From NCBI RefSeq assembly GCF_027105055.1, contig NZ_CP114264.1, positions 1,860,001 to 1,924,000 on the forward strand: a stretch of 64,000 nucleotides of DNA, read 5' to 3'. Made by a program: the position numbers and the translations under genes. The notes beneath the pieces are model-generated. The model made no database searches. It had not been told where the DNA came from and worked only from the letters and a program-made list of their open reading frames with translations. Positions 53,619 through 63,763 of the stretch are shown one piece after another. Source of the DNA: Acinetobacter sp. TR3. Lineage in GTDB: Bacteria; Pseudomonadota; Gammaproteobacteria; Pseudomonadales; Moraxellaceae. Position 1 is the first letter of the stretch. Each line of letters begins with the position of its first letter.

Positions 53619-55637
53619 ATGCAAGCATCTAATTCAAACAAATATCTATTTGCCTTTACGCTGTTATCAACTATTGCTTTAAATGGCTGTCAGGTCGTTA
53701 GCCTCAAGCAACAAGCGGTTGATGTCACCATAGCCAATGAACGTAATAGCATACTAACTCAGAAAAAGTTAAGTGAAGCGAGCCTGAACGTCTTATCGAT
53801 GTCAGGTAAAGAAGCAAAAATTTGTATGCAATCCCCGAATGAATGCATTGCAGATCTACATAAAATTCCTCAGATTCAAGACGAACAATTATTGTCGACA
53901 GCCAGTGAACTATATCTTGCTAAAGCCATGTCACTGTCGGACTCCTCAGAATGTAAAATCAGTAAATTGCCTAAACACAAACCCGCTGATGAACAAAAGC
54001 TCATTCAGCAAAATTATGAAAGTTGTTTAGATCAGAAGCTTGAAGCTTTGGATAAAAGTATTCGTTATAGTTATGCGTATTTATTCAAAACATCACGTCA
54101 GCCACAAGAACGACTTTTTGATAACCGCCAAGTACAAATTCGAGATTTCTACAATCAGGCACTTACTCAATTGGTGAATGGTCATAGTTTAAGGAATCCA
54201 TCGACCAATCTTACCCCAACGATTAAAATTGGAAAAAGTACTTATACAATTGATATTCAAGCATATCAACGCCTACAAAATATGAAACTGGAAAAATTTA
54301 TTTCCAGTTACAACATGAATTTTTCTGGATTAAGAGCGATTAACCGCCGTGATGGTTTCGGTTCTGATTTTGTCGCAGTCTTTCCATCGACCGACTCATC
54401 ATCACAAGAAAATAAATATATTCTTAATCCTTTAACTCATGATTATCCTAAAGGGATAAATCCGAATATCCATAAAGCACGCTATTTAGCAGCCACAATT
54501 ATTGCTCAACCTAAAAAATCGAATGCAACGATAGAAGATGTTTTAACAAACCCGAATTTTGAAATTAAGGTTTATGATCCTTATAGCGTTGAGAAAGTAG
54601 AGATTGCAGGTAAACCATATTCATTAGCAGCAAATTTTTCTGCACCCTATGGTTTATGGCTAGCAGAAAATAATTTAGGTGCGGCTGCGTATTTGACCTT
54701 AATTGACCGCGATCAGCATTTGGCAATGCCGCATCTCTATATGTTGGAACCCTATAACCCAAATAAGAAAATCATTGTATTAGTACATGGTCTAGCAAGT
54801 AGCCCTGAAGCATGGATTGCGGTAACTAATGACATTATGGGTGATGCAATATTAAGAGAACATTATCAAGTTTGGCAAATTTTTTACTCTACCAATATGC
54901 CAATTTTAGAAAGCCGTTTTCAAATTTATGCTTTATTAAAACAAGCATTTGGTTCACTTAATCCCAAAGATGCGGCGGCTCAAGATGCAGTTTTAATTGG
55001 GCATAGTATGGGTGGAATTATTAGTCGACTTTTAGTGAGTGATGCAGATATTTCTAAACAAGCTTTAGAATTGATGAATAATCGCCAACAAACACGTCTA
55101 AGAAAACACCCTGTCATTGGTGAAAGACTCAAAATGAAACCAATTGAAAATTTTGATCGAGCTATTTTTCTCGCAGCACCACACCGAGGGACAGACTACG
55201 CAGACCGTTGGTTTACTCTAGCAGCAAGAAAAATTATTAAACTTCCTGCAACTTTCTTAACGACCCTTGCAGATACGCTGACCAGTGATGATGTTGATTT
55301 AAAAGATTTTGTCAAAACACTGACTAATGATGTCATTCAAAATGGACCAAGTGATCTAAGTAAAAAATCTAAATTTATGGAACTGACAGCGAGTATCCCA
55401 CCCGAAAAAGGCTTGGTTTTCCATTCTATTATGGGCAATATTACTAAAAGTGATGATCCGAATGTGATTACAGATGGCATCGTTCCATATAAGAGTGCAC
55501 ATTTAGATGGAGCAGTTTCTGAGAAAATTTTTACGGGTGGTCACTCTATTCAAGAAACGCCCGAAGCTGTGTTAGAACTTCGTCGCATCTTACGCCAACA
55601 TTTAGTTGATCATGGTTTATATAAACCGAAGAATTAA
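53619..55637 (+). CDS. Large lipase-like alpha/beta hydrolase lipoprotein
   Basis: From the ATG at 53619 the 672-residue protein has a lipoprotein signal with lipobox IALNGC. After an uncharacterised region of about 370 residues comes an alpha/beta hydrolase domain: oxyanion block IVLVHGLASSPEAW, nucleophile elbow LIGHSMGGIISRLL, AAPHRGTDYADRWF, a candidate Asp in NVITDGIVPYKSAHL and the His in FTGGHSIQETPEAV. It is probably an outer-membrane lipase or esterase. The ribosome site is weak, and an in-frame TTG lies six bases upstream. Confidence 0.85.
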   Translation: MQASNSNKYLFAFTLLSTIALNGCQVVSLKQQAVDVTIANERNSILTQKKLSEASLNVLSMSGKEAKICMQSPNECIADLHKIPQIQDEQLLSTASELYLAKAMSLSDSSECKISKLPKHKPADEQKLIQQNYESCLDQKLEALDKSIRYSYAYLFKTSRQPQERLFDNRQVQIRDFYNQALTQLVNGHSLRNPSTNLTPTIKIGKSTYTIDIQAYQRLQNMKLEKFISSYNMNFSGLRAINRRDGFGSDFVAVFPSTDSSSQENKYILNPLTHDYPKGINPNIHKARYLAATIIAQPKKSNATIEDVLTNPNFEIKVYDPYSVEKVEIAGKPYSLAANFSAPYGLWLAENNLGAAAYLTLIDRDQHLAMPHLYMLEPYNPNKKIIVLVHGLASSPEAWIAVTNDIMGDAILREHYQVWQIFYSTNMPILESRFQIYALLKQAFGSLNPKDAAAQDAVLIGHSMGGIISRLLVSDADISKQALELMNNRQQTRLRKHPVIGERLKMKPIENFDRAIFLAAPHRGTDYADRWFTLAARKIIKLPATFLTTLADTLTSDDVDLKDFVKTLTNDVIQNGPSDLSKKSKFMELTASIPPEKGLVFHSIMGNITKSDDPNVITDGIVPYKSAHLDGAVSEKIFTGGHSIQETPEAVLELRRILRQHLVDHGLYKPKN

Positions 55638-55644
55638 GCACAAT

Positions 55645-55674
55645 AAAAAAGCCCCAAACAATTGGGGCTTTTTT
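55645..55674. terminator. Bidirectional terminator between the lipase-like gene and ahpF
   Basis: AAAAAAGCCCCAA and TTGGGGCTTTTTT form a perfect 13-bp stem with a 4-nt loop between convergent genes. Confidence 0.93.
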
Positions 55675-55685
55675 AATCAAATCAT

Positions 55686-57251
55686 TTAAACATCAGAGCG
55701 AATCATATAGTCAAAAGCTGATAGAGAAGCTTTCGCACCTTCACCTGTCGCAATAATGATTTGCTTGTACGGCACGGTGGTACAGTCCCCCGCAGCAAAC
55801 ACACCTTTGACATTGGTTTCATTTCGATCATTGATCACAATCTCACCACGATTGCTGAGTTCAACCGCACTGTTCTTCAAGAAATCGGTGTTTGGTAATA
55901 AACCAATTTGTACAAAGATTCCTGCAAGTTCGACCGTATGCTCAACATCAGTCGCGCGATCTTTATATTTCAACGCCGTCACTTGTGAACCATCACCGAC
56001 AACTTCAGTACTAAGCGCATTCAAAATCACAGTAGTATTTGGCAAGCTGTTTAACTTGTCTTGCAACACTTGGTCTGCACGAAGCTTGGTATCAAACTCC
56101 ACCAACGTCACATGCTCTACAATGCCTGCAAGGTCAATCGCTGCTTCTACACCAGAGTTACCACCACCAATCACCGCAACACGCTTGCCTTTGAAGAGTG
56201 GGCCATCACAGTGGGGGCAGTACGCCACACCACGGGTACGGTATTCTGCTTCACCCGGTACATTCATTTCTCTCCAACGTGCGCCTGTAGACAGAATAAT
56301 GGTTTTCGATTCAAGCTTTGCTCCATTTTCCAATTCAACTTCAACCAAACCATTGGCGGTTTGATCTGCACCTGTGATTTTACTCACGCGTTGCAAGTTC
56401 ATTATGTCCACACCGTACTCACGAACATGCGCTTCCATATCTTGAGCAAACTTCGGACCTACCGTTTTTTGTACTGTGGTGAAGTTCTCAATGTCCATGG
56501 TATCCATGACCTGACCACCAAAACGTTCAGCCACGATACCTGTTTTGATGCCTTTACGTGCTGCGTAGATCGCTGCTGTACCACCTGCAGGACCACCACC
56601 AATCACCAATACATCAAAAGCCTCTTTCGCATTGAGTGCTGCGGCATCTTTCTCAGCAGAATCAGTGTCTAGCTTCGCCACGATTTCTTCCAAAGTCATA
56701 CGACCTTGTCCAATATGTTCATTGTCTTGGAACAGCATTGGCACAGCCAAGATTTTACGTTCCTCAACTTCTTCTTGGAAAAAACCACCATCAATCATGG
56801 TCGCAGTTGCATTCGGGTTATAGATTGCAATTAAATTTAAGGCTTGAACCACATCTGGACAGTTATGGCAGCTTAAAGATACAAACACATCAAAGTTTGA
56901 TTTTAAATTTAAACCTTTGATCTGAGTTAATACTTCATCAGAGACTTTAGGGGCATAGCCTGACACTTGTAATAAAGCCAAGATCAAAGAAGTAAACTCA
57001 TGTCCCATCGGTAAACCAGCAAAGAACACACGTGGTTGTTCACCTGCTTTAGCCACACCGAAACTCGGACGGCGAGCGTTTGAACCATCAAAACGCGCCG
57101 TAACTTGGTCAGAAAGTTCTGCAATTTCAGTCACGAGTTCTTTGATTTTTGCGGCTTTGTCTGATTCATCTAAAGCAGCAACCAACTCGATTGGACTTTC
57201 TAAACGTTCTAAGTAAGTTTTTAATTGAGTTTTAATATTTTGATCTAACAT
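55686..57251 (-). CDS. ahpF: Alkyl hydroperoxide reductase subunit F
   Basis: The ATG at 57251 ([20 protein letters not shown]) follows GGAGAAATAC, giving 521 residues. AhpF passes electrons from NADH to AhpC. Its N-terminal tandem thioredoxin folds carry CHNC (about residue 130), the FAD site is [10 protein letters not shown] (about 220), the thioredoxin-reductase disulfide is AYCPHCDGP (about 345) and the NAD site is [10 protein letters not shown]. ahpC is not next to it, so the partner is elsewhere. Control by OxyR is likely from family knowledge, but no site is visible. Confidence 0.95.
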   Translation of the reverse strand: MLDQNIKTQLKTYLERLESPIELVAALDESDKAAKIKELVTEIAELSDQVTARFDGSNARRPSFGVAKAGEQPRVFFAGLPMGHEFTSLILALLQVSGYAPKVSDEVLTQIKGLNLKSNFDVFVSLSCHNCPDVVQALNLIAIYNPNATATMIDGGFFQEEVEERKILAVPMLFQDNEHIGQGRMTLEEIVAKLDTDSAEKDAAALNAKEAFDVLVIGGGPAGGTAAIYAARKGIKTGIVAERFGGQVMDTMDIENFTTVQKTVGPKFAQDMEAHVREYGVDIMNLQRVSKITGADQTANGLVEVELENGAKLESKTIILSTGARWREMNVPGEAEYRTRGVAYCPHCDGPLFKGKRVAVIGGGNSGVEAAIDLAGIVEHVTLVEFDTKLRADQVLQDKLNSLPNTTVILNALSTEVVGDGSQVTALKYKDRATDVEHTVELAGIFVQIGLLPNTDFLKNSAVELSNRGEIVINDRNETNVKGVFAAGDCTTVPYKQIIIATGEGAKASLSAFDYMIRSDV

Positions 57252-57381
57252 GTATTTCTCCAAATTCTAAGCAGTTCAAATCAGCTAAATTCATTCAATG
57301 AAGCTATAGTACGCAAAATGTATAAATAGGTAAAACAGTATGTTTTTATAAATTTAATCGGATAAACCGAACGATAATTTA

Positions 57382-58296
57382 TCAAGCATCCAATTTTTGG
57401 ATAATTCGAACACGACGATTTTTAAAGTTTTTGGCAAGCACATATAAAACCGTACTTAAAGCGACAGCCAATACAATCAATCCCCATAAAATTAGCTTCA
57501 CAATCTGAGAAATACGCTCAGCTTGTTGCGCACGGATATCTAAAGGTTGTGTAATTGAGGTGATACTTTTACCGTAGAGCTGTTGCTGCATGACCCATAA
57601 CTGTTCAGACTTAAAATCATATTGTTTAAACTGAATCGGGTTATTCTTCTCAGCGACAATCAATTGATTCACATAGACATTGGCAGTTTTACGATCGACA
57701 GGTTGATGCAATAAAGCCACTTGTGCCAACACATAGGCTTTTTCAGTCGATGAAATGTTGGACTGCTGTAAATCTTGAGCAATTTGACTTTCAACAATAT
57801 TATTTTGATAGCTCATCCATTGTTGATACGCCTGCTTGGTTTCATCTTTCCAATCATATTGAATGTAGCTCAGACCAGACCAAAGCAAAATAAAGGCAAT
57901 AATCCAAGCCAAAACTCGTTGTGTCCATGCTTGGAAACGTTGCTGAAAAAACTTAAATTTCTTCATCCAACTGAGCAGTAAAAATGCCCCAATAAACGAA
58001 ACCAAAATTTTTAGAAACAACCAACCAAACCATGATAATAAATTAAAAAAATAATCGACTGGTTGTTTAAATGGCACCAATTCTTGAACATGATAAGGCA
58101 AATCTAATGCCTGAACATGCGTGGAAAGATCAAAGAACCGATAGATAAATTCTTTTTGGAAAAATAACGATGCAACTGTAATAACGACCAATGTACAGGC
58201 TAAAATAAACCAGATCATTAAGTGACGTTGACGTTTTTTTAATGCATCTAAACGTTGGTCAATCGGTTGTACACTAAAATCGTTTATGGGTGACAA
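57382..58296 (-). CDS. Membrane protein of the TelA operon, about 304 aa
   Basis: No family is recognised. Three to four hydrophobic segments are visible: near the start (LMIWFILACTLVVITVASLFF), two in the middle (FLKILVSFIGAFLLLSW and VLAWIIAFILLWSGLSY) and near the end (LILWGLIVLAVALSTVLYVLA). Between them lies a soluble region of about 100 residues. The start is probably a TTG at 58296 after AAGGA; no ATG fits. It is the last gene of a three-gene operon with TelA (27-bp gap). Confidence 0.7.
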   Translation of the reverse strand: MSPINDFSVQPIDQRLDALKKRQRHLMIWFILACTLVVITVASLFFQKEFIYRFFDLSTHVQALDLPYHVQELVPFKQPVDYFFNLLSWFGWLFLKILVSFIGAFLLLSWMKKFKFFQQRFQAWTQRVLAWIIAFILLWSGLSYIQYDWKDETKQAYQQWMSYQNNIVESQIAQDLQQSNISSTEKAYVLAQVALLHQPVDRKTANVYVNQLIVAEKNNPIQFKQYDFKSEQLWVMQQQLYGKSITSITQPLDIRAQQAERISQIVKLILWGLIVLAVALSTVLYVLAKNFKNRRVRIIQKLDA

Positions 58297-58323
58297 TGAT
58301 CTTTCCTTCAAAAATTAACAATA

Positions 58324-59448
58324 TCAAGATTTTGGTGGCTGGCTATGCTCAAGCACTAAATGATTTAAATTCTCTTGCAAAGCACGTAAACGTGTTGTTG
58401 CTTCCGCACGCTTTTGCATCCCTTCTTTCTGGATCTGAATCACATCATTTACAGTTTTAATGAGGGTGTTTTGCACATGTTCAAGTGTTTCCACATCAAT
58501 CACTGAACGTTGATTCGCTTTCGCAGTATCGACTGAATTTTGATGTAATAATTCAGCATTGCGACGTAATAATTCATTCGTTGTGTCATCAATAGCCTTG
58601 GCAAGCTGGACACTATTCTTTTGCTCTTGTAATGAGATCGCCAAACTAATCTGATTTTTCCATGCTGGTAGCGTAATATTTTTAATGGCATAGAACTTAT
58701 CTACCAACATTAAATTATTCGATTGGATGATCCGAATCATTGGCAAAGTCTGCATTGCAGACTGTTGTAAAACCTGCAAATCACTGACTCTTTTCTCAAG
58801 ATTATTCGCCAAATGATTAAGATCATAAATCTGTTGCGTCGTTTGTCGATCCTGCTCTTGTGATGTGAGCATTGAGATCTGTTGCTGAATATCCTGCTGT
58901 TTTAATTGCCCTGCAGCAATATAAACACCAAGCTGTTTATATTCATCCTGTACCGCATCAAACATTTTATCTAAGGTTCCAACCCGAGCTTTCAACCCCG
59001 ATTGAGAACTTTCAATTTCTTGAACCAATACATCAATCTGCTCTTTAGTGGTATTAAAATGCTGATCAAAATTTTGTTTAGCACTTTTAAACTTACTCAG
59101 TAACCCGCCAAAAAACCCAGAGCTTTTTGATTTATTCAAAATACTTGAAGTATTCAATTGCTGTGCGACTTGCACTACCTCATTAAGTTTTTGTCCAGTC
59201 GTGTCCAAATCTTTATTCTGAACAAGATTTAACAGTTCATCGGTATAAGTTGAAGTTTTATTCGCAATATTTTTGCCATATTCCGCCACCACTGTGGTGC
59301 TGATATCTGCCAGTTCTTTATGTGCATCCATTACTTCTGCAAGATCATGTGGTTGCAATCCTAAATCTTTTAAATTCAACTGTTCAAAACGTTGCTCAGG
59401 CTTCACTTCAAGCTGATGAGATAATTTGCTAATTTCTGAATCTGACAT
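58324..59448 (-). CDS. TelA-family toxic anion resistance protein
   Basis: The 374-residue protein matches the TelA family (first linked to tellurite and other toxic anion resistance). It is helical throughout, with long Gln-rich coiled coils and the family block RIIQSNNLMLVDKFYAIKNITLPAWKNQISLAISLQEQ near residue 235. A glycine-rich linker (SSGFFGGLLSKF) lies near residue 110. No membrane segment is present. It sits between a related helical protein (59461-60237) and a membrane protein, which suggests one complex. The real function of the family is not settled. Confidence 0.88.
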   Translation of the reverse strand: MSDSEISKLSHQLEVKPEQRFEQLNLKDLGLQPHDLAEVMDAHKELADISTTVVAEYGKNIANKTSTYTDELLNLVQNKDLDTTGQKLNEVVQVAQQLNTSSILNKSKSSGFFGGLLSKFKSAKQNFDQHFNTTKEQIDVLVQEIESSQSGLKARVGTLDKMFDAVQDEYKQLGVYIAAGQLKQQDIQQQISMLTSQEQDRQTTQQIYDLNHLANNLEKRVSDLQVLQQSAMQTLPMIRIIQSNNLMLVDKFYAIKNITLPAWKNQISLAISLQEQKNSVQLAKAIDDTTNELLRRNAELLHQNSVDTAKANQRSVIDVETLEHVQNTLIKTVNDVIQIQKEGMQKRAEATTRLRALQENLNHLVLEHSQPPKS

Positions 59449-59460
59449 CTTTTTTCCCTC

Positions 59461-60237
59461 TTATTTCTGTAATGATTTTTTCAAATTTTTAATTAAATCT
59501 TCTCGACTTTTATCAAGCTGATCAAGTGTATTTGTTGAAGTCGATGCTGTACTTTGTTTAACGTGATATTGCCATGCAGGAATCAAAACCTGTTGTGCTT
59601 CTTTAAATCGATCTAGCAAGCCAAAAGATAACTCTTGTGATAACTGCATTTGTTTCATCGCAATATCATTACTCGCTTGTAAGGTTTGTAAGGTATTTAT
59701 TTTTTTCGAGAGCCGTTCAACAAAATGGTCAAGCTTTTGCTGTTGCGTAAACTGAGGATATTCTATTAAAAACTCATCAGCGGCGCGGATATAAGTGGCC
59801 ATCTGTTCTCTTAAACCTAAAGCTTGCTGTAGTCGTGATTGAGATTTTTGGATTTCGATCTGTAATCGCTGACTTAAATGATTTGCTTCATTGATTAAAC
59901 GCTCAAGATCTTTGACAAACTTTACTTGTCCAGCATCATATTCAACATCTATACCTAACCATTTTTGCAACGCGTTAAAACGACGGCCACCTAAATGTTT
60001 TTTGGAAATTGAAAGTTGCTGAATAATCTGGGTAATCACTTCACTCAATTGCTGATTCAATCTAGGGTCAACACCATTCAGTAATACACTTTGAGCTTGA
60101 ACTAAATGATCTGCATAATGATTCAAACGATGTGGATCATTGAGTAGAGGAAGTAAATCATTACGTTTAATCGCTAAAACATGTTCTTGATTTGATTCAA
60201 TTTGCGATAAGGGTATGAAGTCGAACGATTGCGTCAT
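59461..60237 (-). CDS. TelA-like helical protein, 258 aa
   Basis: The start is the ATG at 60237 (MTQSFDFIPLSQI). The protein is almost all helical and rich in Gln and Leu. Near its end, LLDRFKEAQQVLIPAWQYHVKQ resembles the TelA block MLVDKFYAIKNITLPAWKNQI, so it is probably a distant TelA-type paralogue with shorter coiled coils. It is the first gene of the operon, 12 bp before TelA. Confidence 0.65.
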   Translation of the reverse strand: MTQSFDFIPLSQIESNQEHVLAIKRNDLLPLLNDPHRLNHYADHLVQAQSVLLNGVDPRLNQQLSEVITQIIQQLSISKKHLGGRRFNALQKWLGIDVEYDAGQVKFVKDLERLINEANHLSQRLQIEIQKSQSRLQQALGLREQMATYIRAADEFLIEYPQFTQQQKLDHFVERLSKKINTLQTLQASNDIAMKQMQLSQELSFGLLDRFKEAQQVLIPAWQYHVKQSTASTSTNTLDQLDKSREDLIKNLKKSLQK

Positions 60238-60363
60238 ATTAGCCGAGTATAGTAAGAACAAATAAATTTGAACATAATTAGTTTTAGCATGTTCTTACTC
60301 TTTCGCATACTTAAATGTTGTTATGATTTTTAAGTGTTTTTCTCAATAAATTTTCAAAACTTA

Positions 60364-60777
60364 TCACTTTTGTGGTAATGCATAAGTCCCAATCACATGT
60401 GCTACAGGCTCATCATCATCCAAAGAATATAACCACACTTCACCTGTCACCAATGTTTTACCAACTTTGATTAATTTACACTCAGCTTTAATATCTTGAT
60501 TTCCATTCGGTTTACGGAAAAAGTTAATCGTCATATTGGTGGTCACAGCCATAGCAATTAGACCTAAATGCCCCATAATCGCAACATATAACGCGAAATC
60601 AGCCACCAACATCAAGGTTGGACCTGATACGGTTTGACCTGGGCGTAAATCGTTCTGATCGATTTTATAAAGTAACTGTGCACCTTTAGGACTAATCTCT
60701 TCGATAGTTGTTTTTTCGAGTGCTTGAGGAAATTCCTGTGCCAAAAAATGAGTAATTTCATGCTTACTAAGCGCCAT
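60364..60777 (-). CDS. PaaI-family hot-dog thioesterase
   Basis: The ATG at 60777 gives 137 residues. The hot-dog fold block is LRPGQTVSGPTLMLVADFALYVAIMGHLG followed by TTNMTINFFRKPNG, with the usual Asp/Asn acting on acyl-CoA thioesters. The substrate is not evident. It stands alone, 62 bp after the fatty-acid desaturase gene, and may be cotranscribed with it. Confidence 0.85.
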   Translation of the reverse strand: MALSKHEITHFLAQEFPQALEKTTIEEISPKGAQLLYKIDQNDLRPGQTVSGPTLMLVADFALYVAIMGHLGLIAMAVTTNMTINFFRKPNGNQDIKAECKLIKVGKTLVTGEVWLYSLDDDEPVAHVIGTYALPQK

Positions 60778-60839
60778 AACAATACATCCCAAATGAATTA
60801 GATTATTTTTAAATTATGCCTAAAACTATAAACAAACAT

Positions 60840-61823
60840 TTAATCAGCTTGATCTGAAAGTTCATTTAAGACTTGCCAATAACTAGGAGGCTCAGGCACA
60901 TGCCCACGCTCTAATAACATCTGGTGCATTCTAGGTAACTTAAAATATGGAACTGTTGCCATCAAATGATGCTCTTTATGGTAATTGACATGGATAGGCG
61001 CAACTAAAGCACGGGCAAGATAACCAGCCTTTGTGGTACGTGTATTGGTTAAAGCACTATGACTAGTTGGCATACCCGCATGTTCAGCCATAGAACGAAT
61101 ACGTAATAACAATGGAAAAGGCGTTAAATATGCCAATACCCAAAGTGCATACAGTTTAGGATGACCCGCTGCCCACAATACTGAAAATAAAGCAGCATTC
61201 GTTGCAATCGCACCACCACTATTTTTTAAGAATGTTTTGGGATAATCTGTCCAATGACGCCCCTCTTGAGAAATCCAACGACGGTCATTTGACACCGTCC
61301 ATTCCATTTTCTCAACATCCATTAGTACACGTCCAAGTGCAAATTTTAAGCCCGTTACCCCTGAAACATCACGAAAAAATTTACGCATCAACGATTTTTT
61401 TGAGGTTGGAAAACCTTCAACAAGCGACAAATCAGGATCATCCACAGTAGAAGTCTTACTATGATGACGTAAGTGATGCGCACGATATTTGTTTAAATCA
61501 TTCCAAATCGGGCGAGCACAAAGCCAATCTGTGGCAATATCATTCAGCCATTTGGTTTTAAATAAGCTTTGGTGTGAAGCGTCATGCATAATAATTGCAA
61601 GCGCAAGTTGACGACCCGCTAATATTACCAATGCAGCTATACACATCAGTAATTTGCCCCAGACAGGTAAATACTCCCATGTACTGGCAAGCGCAGCGAA
61701 GGTTCCACCAATGACTGCCCAAGTTGATAAAACAGCCCAACTACCGTGTAAATCTGACTTTGTTGTCAATTCTGTGATTTCTTCTCGTGTGAACAAATCA
61801 CTTATTGATGTCCGTGTATTCAT
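60840..61823 (-). CDS. Fatty acid desaturase family protein
   Basis: The 327-residue membrane protein has the three histidine boxes of di-iron desaturases: HDASH (about residue 80), HHLRHH (about 116) and HVNYHKEHHL (about 275). Four membrane helices lie around them. The spacing fits acyl-lipid or acyl-CoA desaturases. A thioesterase gene follows and a PaaX-like regulator lies upstream, so lipid remodelling is likely, though neither link is proved. Confidence 0.88.
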   Translation of the reverse strand: MNTRTSISDLFTREEITELTTKSDLHGSWAVLSTWAVIGGTFAALASTWEYLPVWGKLLMCIAALVILAGRQLALAIIMHDASHQSLFKTKWLNDIATDWLCARPIWNDLNKYRAHHLRHHSKTSTVDDPDLSLVEGFPTSKKSLMRKFFRDVSGVTGLKFALGRVLMDVEKMEWTVSNDRRWISQEGRHWTDYPKTFLKNSGGAIATNAALFSVLWAAGHPKLYALWVLAYLTPFPLLLRIRSMAEHAGMPTSHSALTNTRTTKAGYLARALVAPIHVNYHKEHHLMATVPYFKLPRMHQMLLERGHVPEPPSYWQVLNELSDQAD

Positions 61824-61930
61824 ATCCCTACCCTACAATTTTTCTATTTCTATAGATACGTAAATATGATTTTTATTTTAAATTAAGTAATATTTCTGTC
61901 AATATATTAAAATTAATTATTTAGTAATAT

Positions 61931-62728
61931 TTATACTAAACTGATTTCATAGAATCGTTGCCACAATTCCAGTCCAGTCTGATCCAATTGCTGAACACTT
62001 AATGCAAATTGATCACGTAAATGAACATCAACAAAATCCTCAGGTAATAATGGATCATTCATCAGCAAAGAAATGGTCTGCCGACCAAGCAATAGCGATT
62101 CTTTAGCAGCAATATCTAAGCTTAATTGCTCAACTGTCTCCAACCACTTTTGAATCATTTGACTATATTTTTTATAGTTTTGGTTAAGCGTTTGAGTGGG
62201 CCAAAGCTTCGGAATTTTATTTAATGTTGTGGTGTCGAAATGATTGATTTGGCAAATTTTGGCGCTTTTTTCTAAGCCAGAAGCTTGTAATCCCCCAAAT
62301 ACCTCTTTAAAAGAAATGGCTAAATTATCAGGGCGAATATAAATACCTTGTTCTAACTCTTTAAAACCGAAGTGCTTTAATGCGCGTTCTCGGCGGTTTA
62401 AAGCTGTACGATCAACCCGCCCTAATTCACCCGTAAAGACAGCTAAGTATTGATGATCCCATTGTTTTGTTTGCTTAATTCCGTTTTTACGGTTCAACAT
62501 CACATCGGCCCATTCGTGTGATTTAGCCGTAAATTGATATATACCGCGCTCAATCGCCTCAATCACCCCATCACTAGATAATCGGGTTACTGCGACACGA
62601 ATACTATTTTCGCTAATCTCAAAAAGCTTCGCTGCGATAATAATTTGTTTAATCGAGATCTCACGACCTTGTAGCCCTAAAAGTAAATCAATGATTAAAT
62701 CTCGGGCATTCATTTTAGCTATTGTCAT
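61931..62728 (-). CDS. PaaX-like transcriptional regulator
   Basis: The 265-residue protein has an N-terminal winged helix (about 20-70, LFEISENSIRVAVTRLSSDGVIEAIERGIYQF), a PaaX-type middle domain (WDHQYLAVFTGELGRVDRTALNRRERALKHFGF) and a C-terminal domain. PaaX represses phenylacetyl-CoA catabolism in E. coli. No paa genes are near, so the target here is unclear. The neighbouring desaturase gene is a candidate. Confidence 0.83.
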   Translation of the reverse strand: MTIAKMNARDLIIDLLLGLQGREISIKQIIIAAKLFEISENSIRVAVTRLSSDGVIEAIERGIYQFTAKSHEWADVMLNRKNGIKQTKQWDHQYLAVFTGELGRVDRTALNRRERALKHFGFKELEQGIYIRPDNLAISFKEVFGGLQASGLEKSAKICQINHFDTTTLNKIPKLWPTQTLNQNYKKYSQMIQKWLETVEQLSLDIAAKESLLLGRQTISLLMNDPLLPEDFVDVHLRDQFALSVQQLDQTGLELWQRFYEISLV

Positions 62729-62833
62729 CTTACAATCGAACCAGTTCTAAACATGAAAAAAGAAATAAAGAATAAGAATTTTAACTTAGAATCCCTCCCT
62801 TTTAGTAATTTTTCTAAAAGGGAGATTTTATTT

Positions 62834-63634
62834 TTATAGAAAAACAAATAATAAAATTATACCCAGTACAATCCGATACCAAGCAAATACGCGTAAAGTG
62901 TGGCGTTCAACAAATTTAACTAATGCGCTCACCACCAATAATGCCGAAATAAAAGCAGCAACAAAACCGACCCCAATATTCAACATATTATCTTGTGTCA
63001 ATACATCCGCATTACGAATAAGATCAAAAGTTGCAGCCCCCAACATCGTTGGCATTGCGAGAAAGAAAGAAAATTCTGTTGCCGCTTTACGAGACAAACC
63101 TGAGAACATTCCTCCCACAATGGTAGCACCAGAACGAGAAGTCCCTGGAATCATCGCAACGCATTGTGCACAACCGACTAAAAAAGCTTGCTTGTAAGTA
63201 ATTTTTGTCGCTTCAGTTGTTTTATGATCAAAATTCTTGGATTCAACCCAGAAAATAATCAGACCACCAACAATCAGTGCGATTGCGACCACAAGTGGAC
63301 TAAATAAGACACTTTTAATAAAATCGACTGCAAAAATACCAATCACGACAGCAGGAAAAAAAGCAATTAAAACGCTAAAAGCAAAATGACGCGCTTCTGA
63401 ATCGCCACTAAAAAAACCTTTAATCAAATCAAAAATCTTTTGTCGGTATAACCAACAGACAGCTAAAATTGCACCAAGCTGAATGACAACTTCAAATACA
63501 CGCCCATCGTCAGAATGGAAGTCGATCATGTGACCAAATAAAATTAAATGACCTGTACTTGAAATCGGTAAAAATTCGGTCAAACCCTCAATAAACCCTA
63601 AAAATAAAGCCTTTAAAATTTCAATATGTTGCAT
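62834..63634 (-). CDS. uppP: Undecaprenyl-diphosphatase UppP
   Basis: UppP recycles the lipid carrier of cell-wall synthesis by removing a phosphate from undecaprenyl diphosphate, and its excess gives bacitracin resistance. The 266-residue inner-membrane protein has the active-site motifs [15 protein letters not shown] near the start and [13 protein letters not shown] near residue 160, and about eight helices. Length and start are standard. It has its own promoter region. Confidence 0.95.
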   Translation of the reverse strand: MQHIEILKALFLGFIEGLTEFLPISSTGHLILFGHMIDFHSDDGRVFEVVIQLGAILAVCWLYRQKIFDLIKGFFSGDSEARHFAFSVLIAFFPAVVIGIFAVDFIKSVLFSPLVVAIALIVGGLIIFWVESKNFDHKTTEATKITYKQAFLVGCAQCVAMIPGTSRSGATIVGGMFSGLSRKAATEFSFFLAMPTMLGAATFDLIRNADVLTQDNMLNIGVGFVAAFISALLVVSALVKFVERHTLRVFAWYRIVLGIILLFVFL

Positions 63635-63763
63635 AACTTACTCAAAAAATGCGTAATTCAAGATTAAAATAAAGGGCAAGCTTACCTTGAAATTAAATCA
63701 TTTTATGTGATTGTCACGTAACGTTTTAAGCTTGATCTTTCTCGCTCTAATACGAGTTTATTA

